Positions 28,177 to 35,082 of a stretch of 35,082 bases of DNA are shown piece by piece (positions within the stretch are counted from its first letter, which is position 1; each line of letters opens with the position of its first letter). The translations under genes and the position numbers were made by a program. Origin of the DNA: a virus. The stretch is taken from the IMG/VR virus record IMGVR_UViG_3300038660_000106, positions 1-35,082 of that record, one strand, 5' to 3'. A model generated the notes under the pieces. That model was not told the origin of the DNA. It searched no databases and was given only the letters and a program-made list of their open reading frames with translations.

Positions 28177-30366
28177 ATGGCAATAACGATCAACGGTCAG
28201 ATCCCGTCCTATTATGGGGTCACAGTAGCAGGATGGAGCGAGGGGACTTTAACCTCTTCCATCCTAACGCTTGACGCGGTGGTGTCTGATTACGCTACAA
28301 CATCCTTAGAATATGGAGATACCGTCACTTTGTTAGATGGTTCCACACAATTATTCACTGGTATAGTCACGATGATACCTACTGAGGGGTCAGGAGGTAG
28401 CCACAACCAATCCTATGAGGTGAGTGACGGCTGGGCATGTCTTGAGCAGATCGTCATGCAGACAGAAAGAGTCTATCCGATCCCGGACGGCGAGGGCGGA
28501 ACCACTCAAGAAACTAAGCTATTCTCAGTCGTATCTTACGAGAAAGATCAGAGCATGGGAGAGCGCATCACCGATGTATTGAACTATGCGATCAGCAAGG
28601 GAGCGAACTTACAGATTGGAACTATCGCAGCGGGTATTGATTGGTGGAGATCAGAATACAAGAACCAGGCATGTTCTGAGGTTCTGAGGGACATCATGAG
28701 GACTATGCCGGACTATCAGCTCTACGTTGATGTGAGAACTAGCCCGGCAACTATCTCCATGAAGCTGAGAAGCGATCTTGATCCTAAGACGGTCAACCTC
28801 ACAGGAGGCAAAGCAGTAAGCCACTCTCACACTGATTTAAATGATCAAATAGCCTCATCTGTCATCTTGCGTTATGAGTTCCAAAACACCGTTGATGATG
28901 AGACTTTCCTGACCGTGGTGGAAGATAGCGCGGGTGGTAACGATGGAGCAAAAGGAACGGTAATTGAAAGCATTGAAATGGCTGGCAGTTCTGCGAATTA
29001 CGAATACTCACCAGTAACCGCTGAAGAGATACCGGATGAAATGGCATCTGAGGCGGAAAAGGTGACATGGTGGGTGAATCATACGCCAGCACTCAAGTTG
29101 ATTGCCGATGAATACGGGATTGATTTTGTGGTCCCTCTTCTGGATATTGCCAACTTCGACAACATCCCAGAGGACATCCACAAGCATAAACTATTCCTCC
29201 AAGGCGAACCAGAACGCCCGGAGCCGATCAACCCGAATGCAACACCAATCACACCAAGCGAGGAACTGACAGACTACCCTAATGAACTAATTGAGGGCGG
29301 TGTAACTGAATGGATGCGTAAGAAATACAGGATGGTAAATGCGGTCGCGTCTCTAGCAATCAAGGATGTTACGAATGATAATATTTCCGATGTCGTATCG
29401 GCGTTATACGGAATCATGAAGCGTAAACAGACATGGGCAGGCGATGATTTGCGTATCTGTAAAGTAGAGGGCGCGGTCATGGCTACCAATGCAAGAACCA
29501 AGAATTACAGACGTTTAGTATCATCAACGCCAGCGGAGGAAATGCCAGTAGGTCTAGCAGCTCAGATCCTAGCGCAATTCTCACAACTCAGGCGCAGAGG
29601 GTCAATCACTCTAAAAGATCAAGGTATTGATAATCAGTATCGAATCGGGCAGAGTCTTAACTTATCGAACGGTAAAACAGCGTGGGCAAGCATGGATGAG
29701 AGTATCGTCGGGGTGAGTCATGATCTAGCATCAGGAAACACAACGATTGAGTATGGACCTACTGAAACCATGGGGGCGCAAGACTTTATAGAACGGCTCA
29801 GAGCATCACGTAGGAACGTTTATGTGATTCTGGGTGGTAGCGGTTCATCTGCGGAGGCTAACGCATCAGGCGGGACGGTAGCTACACCTAGCAGTAGATT
29901 TACACTGACTTCAGAAGCAGGGACAGATAAACCATTCCTTCTCACTGCTAGACGGACAGAAGCGGGTGTTTATAAATACAAAGTGAGCAATGAAACATCA
30001 TCTGTAGTGGACGGGACGGCCAGCGTGATTGATATTTCAGAGGCAGGATTTAACGAGGAAAAGGACATCACAGGTATTAAATACATCGTTCTTGAATTTT
30101 CTTACACCGATAGAGATGCAGAAGGCAATGGTGCTGGGGTCAGGTCAGGGCCAGAGATACTAGACGTAGATAAAGCTGACTCCGTAGAGATTGATTATCA
30201 CGCCAGCGGATTACAAAGCAAAGCTAGATTGATCATCGGGAAAGTAGAAACTACAGGCGGCAACGTGGTAGCGACTCAGCACGCAGAGACATGCCAGATG
30301 CTTCATGACATGTTCGATAGCGGACAACTCGTAAAAGGATTCACCAGCTACCCCTTCACGGACTAA
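28177..30366 (+). CDS. Tail hub / baseplate protein
   Basis: 729 residues. The first 250 look like the beta-rich, phage-D/gp27-like hub fold (VTVAGWSEGTLTSSILTLDA, LLDGSTQLFTGIVTMIP). A helix-rich region follows at 100-190 (SVVSYEKDQSMGERITDVLN, SEVLRDIMRTMPDYQLYV), typical of tail-tip 'DUF' hubs. A C-terminal part of about 150 residues carries a separate beta domain. It should bind the tape-measure end of the tube. The name is by position and fold-like features, so moderate confidence. Confidence 0.6.
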   Translation: MAITINGQIPSYYGVTVAGWSEGTLTSSILTLDAVVSDYATTSLEYGDTVTLLDGSTQLFTGIVTMIPTEGSGGSHNQSYEVSDGWACLEQIVMQTERVYPIPDGEGGTTQETKLFSVVSYEKDQSMGERITDVLNYAISKGANLQIGTIAAGIDWWRSEYKNQACSEVLRDIMRTMPDYQLYVDVRTSPATISMKLRSDLDPKTVNLTGGKAVSHSHTDLNDQIASSVILRYEFQNTVDDETFLTVVEDSAGGNDGAKGTVIESIEMAGSSANYEYSPVTAEEIPDEMASEAEKVTWWVNHTPALKLIADEYGIDFVVPLLDIANFDNIPEDIHKHKLFLQGEPERPEPINPNATPITPSEELTDYPNELIEGGVTEWMRKKYRMVNAVASLAIKDVTNDNISDVVSALYGIMKRKQTWAGDDLRICKVEGAVMATNARTKNYRRLVSSTPAEEMPVGLAAQILAQFSQLRRRGSITLKDQGIDNQYRIGQSLNLSNGKTAWASMDESIVGVSHDLASGNTTIEYGPTETMGAQDFIERLRASRRNVYVILGGSGSSAEANASGGTVATPSSRFTLTSEAGTDKPFLLTARRTEAGVYKYKVSNETSSVVDGTASVIDISEAGFNEEKDITGIKYIVLEFSYTDRDAEGNGAGVRSGPEILDVDKADSVEIDYHASGLQSKARLIIGKVETTGGNVVATQHAETCQMLHDMFDSGQLVKGFTSYPFTD

Positions 30367-31364
30367 TGGGAGAACAAATCACATTCAGACCTAGAGGAAG
30401 AGGATGCGCGGTGCAATTATGGGATGGAGCTGTGAGCATTACTGAGCCAAGGGTGAAGTTTCTCAAAGGCTGGCTGACTGGCGGCACTGACCCAGCAGAC
30501 GGGAGTGTTGAATGTGGAGACGGCACAGCGTATCCGTTAGAGGTGACGTTGGATCAACTGTCAGATATATTTTACCGGGTAAAGGATAGCTGGTTCACGG
30601 CTGGATCTTTGTCGATAACAGTTGGGTTGGTGGATACAGGCTTACCGACAACCACCGCTATAGCAGGCACTCCACCACCGCAGAAGTTTTCCTATTTCAC
30701 TTCATCATTTGCAGACTATGGATACAGTCGCAGAGGTTACAGTTTAGAGGCTGACCCATTCTTCGATTTGATAGACTTGCCAGATTTAGAGTATTATTCC
30801 ACCCCATACGCAGTAGACAGCGGCTTGAATGCTTACGATATGGATAACGTATACGGAATGTGGTCAAGCTTTGGAGGATCTACAGCAGGACATGGATCGT
30901 TGTTTTATTATAACTCCGAACCTCTTTTCCCACTGTATAATAGGAGCGCTTTTGAACACGCGATATTAACGAATACCGATGATGCTGCTGACATTGAAGG
31001 CAACTACGGACTACAGCCCACCAACACTTATGGAGGGTATGAAACACTAGACCTTATTTTCAGCGGTAAAGTAACATGGGTAGGTGCTGATAACCCATTT
31101 GACCCAGCTGCCACGCTTTACGTTGGATTGGATTTCTATGTTAGGGGATCTGGTGGTGATGCATTTTCAAACGCCACTGGAAAATCAGACGCTTCCGCTG
31201 TTCTAAAGCTTGAGTTGACTGCCACGGATTTCGTTTCATGTCCGTTATATACGTTAAATTCAGACACGGTGACAGATTTCGTCATCACCGCGCGGGAATG
31301 GTGGGAATATGATGACGGCAAAGGAAACCCAATTTACAAATCAACCACAGGAAAACGAATTTAA
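30366..31364 (+). CDS. Tail-tip structural protein, unknown
   Basis: 332 residues, MGEQITFRPRGRGCAVQLWD. Tyr/Gly/Ser-rich, beta-type (FSYFTSSFADYGYSRRGYSL, GMWSSFGGSTAGHGSLFYYN). Its ATG overlaps the hub gene stop (TAATG), implying stoichiometric coupling. No family recognised; composition suggests an exposed tail-tip or adhesin protein. Confidence 0.6.
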   Translation: MGEQITFRPRGRGCAVQLWDGAVSITEPRVKFLKGWLTGGTDPADGSVECGDGTAYPLEVTLDQLSDIFYRVKDSWFTAGSLSITVGLVDTGLPTTTAIAGTPPPQKFSYFTSSFADYGYSRRGYSLEADPFFDLIDLPDLEYYSTPYAVDSGLNAYDMDNVYGMWSSFGGSTAGHGSLFYYNSEPLFPLYNRSAFEHAILTNTDDAADIEGNYGLQPTNTYGGYETLDLIFSGKVTWVGADNPFDPAATLYVGLDFYVRGSGGDAFSNATGKSDASAVLKLELTATDFVSCPLYTLNSDTVTDFVITAREWWEYDDGKGNPIYKSTTGKRI

Positions 31365-31383
31365 CAAATAACCATAAAAAACC

Positions 31384-32460
31384 ATGAGCAATATCACAGC
31401 AAATATCAGCGTAAGACACCAAGGGGCGGGAAGCACCGCTACTAATTCAGCTAACAGAATTTCAGCAGAGGAATCATTCAGCATTGACTCTCTGGAGTTC
31501 TCGACAACAGCGGTAGCATTGACACCATCAACCGTTATCACTCCAAAGGATTACTTTGTGCGAAACCTCTCCGGAGACGACATGCTCGTTTCACTAGACA
31601 ATGATAGCACTTATCCCTTAGCAGTTCCAGCGGGTGAAGCTACCTTGATTTCGCTAGACGTAGCTGGGAGCGCAGAAACGTCAACAGTGGTAGCAGAAGC
31701 GGATATTTACGCAGACCTATCAGCAAAGTATTTCGACCTCACGGACAGAGCGGGAAGCGTTCGCGTTTGGTTCAATACTGGAGTCTTTGCCAAAGTCACT
31801 CTCACAATGGACACTCAGCCAGCAGACGGTGACACGATGACCATTGGAGCCAGAACCTACACATGGCAATCAACCCTCACAAATGTGGATGGAAACATCT
31901 GGATTGGCGCGGATCTAGCAGCAGCGAAATTGAACCTAGGATACGCCATCGCAGCAACAGGCGGCACTTCTGGAACTGACTATGCGGCGGCGATGACAGC
32001 AAACACTCAGGTATTTATCGGAGCGTTCGCAACCAATGACGCAATTTTCACAGCACTTACCGTAGGAGTAGCAGGAAATGCTCTAGTATCAACGGAGACA
32101 TTCACAGCAGGAACTAACGTATTTTCAGCGGTAACTCTCACAGGTGGTCTAGCGGAATCAGTTCAGCCAGCAGGATCTCCAAACAGATTCTTGCCAGTAG
32201 TCCTAGTGCCTAACAGCACAGCAATAGTCAACGCGGTAGCGATTGCCTTAGCTTTGACTACCGATGATGAGTTCACTAGCGCAGTGCCTACCACGGCAAC
32301 TCTCACAGTGATAGATCAACACGCAGGGACGAGAACAGACATCGCAGACGGTGACACAACATGGACCGTAGCAACCACTCAGCAAGGAGCGGCACTACCG
32401 GTAGTATTCGCTAAATCAAAAGGAACTAGCCAAGCGCAAATCATGGTGGTTCCATTTTAA
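31384..32460 (+). CDS. Tail/fibre protein with beta-repeat domains
   Basis: 358 residues, start MSNITANISVRHQGAGS, strongly Ala/Thr-rich. The first 140 residues are a beta domain, followed by a DGDTMTIGARTYTWQ module at about 150 with A-A-A-K-L-N-L-G-Y-A-I. This module is one I know from variable phage tail domains (Gly-Asp-T-hydrophobic repeats). The protein ends ...KGTSQAQIMVVPF. It probably decorates the tail tip or fibre, directly before the portal gene. Confidence 0.6.
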   Translation: MSNITANISVRHQGAGSTATNSANRISAEESFSIDSLEFSTTAVALTPSTVITPKDYFVRNLSGDDMLVSLDNDSTYPLAVPAGEATLISLDVAGSAETSTVVAEADIYADLSAKYFDLTDRAGSVRVWFNTGVFAKVTLTMDTQPADGDTMTIGARTYTWQSTLTNVDGNIWIGADLAAAKLNLGYAIAATGGTSGTDYAAAMTANTQVFIGAFATNDAIFTALTVGVAGNALVSTETFTAGTNVFSAVTLTGGLAESVQPAGSPNRFLPVVLVPNSTAIVNAVAIALALTTDDEFTSAVPTTATLTVIDQHAGTRTDIADGDTTWTVATTQQGAALPVVFAKSKGTSQAQIMVVPF

Positions 32461-32506
32461 TAAATGACACTTTACTTTACCTAACTAAAAACATAAAAAC
32501 AAACTT

Positions 32507-35082
32507 ATGAATCACTATCATCAAACCAAGTCAGTTAAATCACAAAAGATTGACGAACCTATTGTTCAAAATAAAGCGCAAGACAGGCTTTTAGAATTAT
32601 TCAATCGTGAAGAGCTACCTGGAACCGTGAGAGAGAATCTTGCAGGAGCATTATCTGGTAACCTAGCGAGACAGCAGCTCATGTTTCAAGCGATGATAGA
32701 TACTACCCCTAGACTTCAGAAGAATCTAGCAGAGGTAGCGGATGCTGTGAAGGGTGCAAAATGGCAGTTCACGGCTAAGAAGATGAGGGGTGAGGAAGAG
32801 CCAAGCAAGGAAGCTATCGAGCGTATGGAGTTCATCGAGGACGCTTTCAAGGACACATCACCAAGCGTTGTTAGGAATGAGAAGAACCACAAGCAAGTTG
32901 TGCGTGATTTAGTCTATGGATACTATATGGGTCATCACGTAACTGAGATTCATTGGCAAAATAGAGATGGGATATATAATCCCCGGGCATACAAGTCAGT
33001 CCCTCCTAGATTCTACGGATACCCGTTCTTTGATGAAGATGATGACAGGCTCATGTTTGATCCAAGCGGTAGAGAGTCACAAGAATACATTGACTTTCCA
33101 GAAGATCGTTTCTTGATAGCGATGAACTCAGGACACACTGGACACATGGCGACATCTGCACCATTACGTGCGCTCACAGGTTATTGGCTGGCTTCTAACT
33201 TTGGATTGAAATGGCTCATGTCATTCTCTCAACTCTATGGAGTGCCTTTCCGCTGGGGAACTTACTCAGATGAATTGGGAAAGAAAGCACTCAGCACAAT
33301 GCTACAGAACATCGGCTCAACTGGCTGGGCATCTGTCCCGAAAGGAACTGATATTGAGTTTAAGGATGCGGCAAAAGGTGTAGGTTCACTACCACAGCAG
33401 GGGCTTATTGATATGGCTAATGAGGCTTTCGATATTTTCATCCTAGGGCAGACTCTCACATCATCACAAGGTGACACAGGCTCACAGGCTCTAGGCAATG
33501 TTCATAACGAGGTAAGGCAAGGTGTATTCCAAAAAGTGGGTGACTACGTGGGTGATATACTCAACACGCAGCTGATACCGTCTATCTCTAAGCTGAACTA
33601 TGGAGACGTTGAAAACCTCCCTACTATCGAGCCAGTATTTGAGAAAAAGGAAGATCCTAAGCTACTAGCTGAGAGAGATGCTATGCTCATCAGCATGGGA
33701 ATGGAAGTTGATAAGGATTGGCTCTATGATCGTCATGGCGTTCCAATTCCTAAAGATGAGAAGAATATATTTAAACCAGCTTCTACTCCGGATGGTGGTC
33801 AGGGAGATCCTGACACGGGGGGCGGCAAGCCTCCTATAGAAACAAAGGAGAAAGAGGGTGAAAAAAAAGATGAGGTAAAGGGGGCGTTCAACCCTAACCA
33901 ATCTAGGGACGAAAACGGGATGTGGACGGATGGGGGTGAGGTTCATGAGAAGATCCAAAGGACGAGGGATTTAATCGCACACGGGAGAACAGAAGAGTCA
34001 ATAATATCTGATTTAAAGTTAGCTTCTGAGGGTGATATTCCCATACCTAAAGACCTCGATGACAAAATAGACGTGCTGGCTTATGGTTATGCAGATGGGG
34101 AAATGATCACCACAGCAACAGAGAATATTGACATATTTTGGACAGAAGACTTGGTTAACCCGCAACACTTATTTGACACACAAGGCATGGATTGGGTAAA
34201 CTCAGTTGACTTCACTGATCCTGTAGAGTTAGGCGTTGATGAGGTCGGCAAACTATACATTGAAGATGGTCATCATAGATGGTTCGCATCTGGAAAACTA
34301 GGAAGAGAAGTGACGGGGCAGATAGTTAAATTCAAAGGGAATCCACTCGTTAAGATAATAAAAGACGGAGTAGCTAACAGAGCGAAACCTGATTATAAAA
34401 TAGAAGGCGCATTCAACCCTAACCAAGACAGGGACGAGAACGGGATGTGGACGGATGGGGGCTTAAATGATACCGAGAAGAAAGCCACGTCAATAATGAG
34501 GGAAAGCTACAGAAAAGCCAAAGCCCTCTATGATATGCCTATAAATGAGCGTATAAAACAAGCTATTGATACAGCTAAATCAGGAGGTTACGCTGGACTA
34601 TCTAAGGTAGATAAATACGCAGTTTCTCCAATGAAAAACGTAAGAGACAGGGATAATCTGCAAGAGGAATTTGCAGAGCGATTTAAGAAGCATTTAGAAA
34701 AACATGAATCAGAGCCATTATACAATGAGGAAGAGTTTTTAAATAAACTCAGGAAATTTCAAACTATACAAAGCGCGTTTAACCCTATGCAACTTCGTGA
34801 TGAGGCTGGAATGTGGACTATGGGCGGCGGTGATGGAGGGGGATCGACTAGCATCCCAACTGATCCGACATTAAAGAAGGATTTAGAATACATGAAAGCA
34901 GTTGAGTCTGGTGACGTGGATGCGCAACAAAGGATGGTTGATGAAGCGGCTAAGAATGCGGGGTATGATTCGCCTAAGGTTTATCATGGAACAGATGCGC
35001 GATTCACTGTTTACGATAAAGATAAAACAGGTTCTAACTTTGGATTAGATAAGCATGGGTTTTTCTTTACTACAGATAAAGA
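32507..35082 (+). CDS. DUF935/Mu gp29-type portal fused to ParB-like, unknown and ART-like domains (3' end outside window)
   Basis: 858 codons with no stop in the window. Residues 1-430 are a DUF935 portal: NLARQQLMFQAMIDTTPRLQ, LVYGYYMGHHVTEIHW, FILGQTLTSSQGDTGSQALG with EVRQGVF. At 459, 634 and 756 a 19-residue motif starts with (G/S)AFNPxQxxRDExGMWT. Between copies 1 and 2 is a ParB/Srx-like domain (IEDGHHRWFASGKLG). Between 2 and 3 is an unknown helical domain. After 3 comes an ADP-ribosyltransferase-like start (PKVYHGTDARFTVYDKDK, then G-F-F-F). Such domains are listed for phage polyvalent proteins. The fusion to a portal is what stands out. Confidence 0.88.
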   Translation, partial: MNHYHQTKSVKSQKIDEPIVQNKAQDRLLELFNREELPGTVRENLAGALSGNLARQQLMFQAMIDTTPRLQKNLAEVADAVKGAKWQFTAKKMRGEEEPSKEAIERMEFIEDAFKDTSPSVVRNEKNHKQVVRDLVYGYYMGHHVTEIHWQNRDGIYNPRAYKSVPPRFYGYPFFDEDDDRLMFDPSGRESQEYIDFPEDRFLIAMNSGHTGHMATSAPLRALTGYWLASNFGLKWLMSFSQLYGVPFRWGTYSDELGKKALSTMLQNIGSTGWASVPKGTDIEFKDAAKGVGSLPQQGLIDMANEAFDIFILGQTLTSSQGDTGSQALGNVHNEVRQGVFQKVGDYVGDILNTQLIPSISKLNYGDVENLPTIEPVFEKKEDPKLLAERDAMLISMGMEVDKDWLYDRHGVPIPKDEKNIFKPASTPDGGQGDPDTGGGKPPIETKEKEGEKKDEVKGAFNPNQSRDENGMWTDGGEVHEKIQRTRDLIAHGRTEESIISDLKLASEGDIPIPKDLDDKIDVLAYGYADGEMITTATENIDIFWTEDLVNPQHLFDTQGMDWVNSVDFTDPVELGVDEVGKLYIEDGHHRWFASGKLGREVTGQIVKFKGNPLVKIIKDGVANRAKPDYKIEGAFNPNQDRDENGMWTDGGLNDTEKKATSIMRESYRKAKALYDMPINERIKQAIDTAKSGGYAGLSKVDKYAVSPMKNVRDRDNLQEEFAERFKKHLEKHESEPLYNEEEFLNKLRKFQTIQSAFNPMQLRDEAGMWTMGGGDGGGSTSIPTDPTLKKDLEYMKAVESGDVDAQQRMVDEAAKNAGYDSPKVYHGTDARFTVYDKDKTGSNFGLDKHGFFFTTDK
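33881..33937 (+). repeat. Linker/processing motif copy 1 (codons 459-477)
   Basis: GAFNPNQSRDENGMWTDGG. About 50 of 57 bases match copy 2, so the repeat is recent at DNA level. It separates the portal from the ParB-like domain. Confidence 0.88.
34406..34462 (+). repeat. Linker/processing motif copy 2 (codons 634-652)
   Basis: GAFNPNQDRDENGMWTDGG. It separates the ParB-like domain from a 100-residue helical domain of unknown type. Confidence 0.88.
34772..34828 (+). repeat. Linker/processing motif copy 3 (codons 756-774)
   Basis: SAFNPMQLRDEAGMWTMGG, diverged in DNA and sequence but keeping F-N-P, R-D-E, G-M-W-T and G-G. It separates the helical domain from the ART-like domain. Confidence 0.85.

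Overview
The window is a continuous piece of a tailed-phage (or prophage) genome, cut inside a gene at both ends. It opens inside a Mu I-type prohead protease and closes inside a portal protein fused to 'polyvalent' domains. The head genes are Mu-like (DUF935-type portal, Mu-I protease, gp36-type connector). The short tape-measure protein and the lack of a recognisable sheath gene suggest a siphovirus. Three or four predicted lipoproteins and a spanin-like lysis set point to a Gram-negative host. Most starts follow A-rich leaders (AAAACCATG, AAATTATG) instead of a strong Shine-Dalgarno. With the 'YMKNYMRDRR' type of initiator protein this would fit Verrucomicrobiota or a similar phylum, but that is a weak inference. 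I see no tRNA, rRNA, CRISPR array or complete integrase.

Layout: 1-5775 holds head maturation, capsid, head-tail connector, tail-tube and fibre genes (+). 5782-7986 is the lysis cassette ending in an amidase, followed by a terminator. 8069-12070 is a block of about eleven tiny genes, all on the minus strand, each separated by a 99-139 bp imperfect palindrome. 12165-13073 holds small early genes. 13177-20970 is recombination and replication: ERF annealing protein, PDDEXK exonuclease, SSB, RuvC-like resolvase, HNH endonuclease, initiator with iteron-like repeats, methyltransferase and DnaB helicase. 21001-24020 holds small zinc proteins, an HTH protein and both terminase subunits. 24075-25535 has five more minus-strand small genes, two of them behind a shared promoter/5'UTR. 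25713-32460 holds the tape measure, a leaderless lipoprotein 'moron' and the tail hub/tip genes. 32507-end is the portal fusion.

The exceptional part is 8069-12070. The palindromes have the architecture of integron attC sites: outer cores of GTT(A/C)NNN type, inner arms pairing like L'/L'', and a variable loop. For seven cassettes the core at the 3' end is the exact 7/7 reverse complement of the core at its own 5' end. Integron cassette excision predicts this and ordinary gene order does not. No integron integrase is visible, so this looks like a phage-borne CALIN-type cassette array. Several of the attC loops also contain an ATG that reads in frame into the next cassette, and at least one downstream cassette has no other ATG.

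The second striking object is the portal fusion. Three copies of a 19-residue motif (F-N-P-x-Q-x-x-R-D-E-x-G-M-W-T) separate the portal from a ParB-like domain, an unknown helical domain and an ADP-ribosyltransferase-like domain. This suggests capsid-associated effector modules joined by a common linker or processing site.
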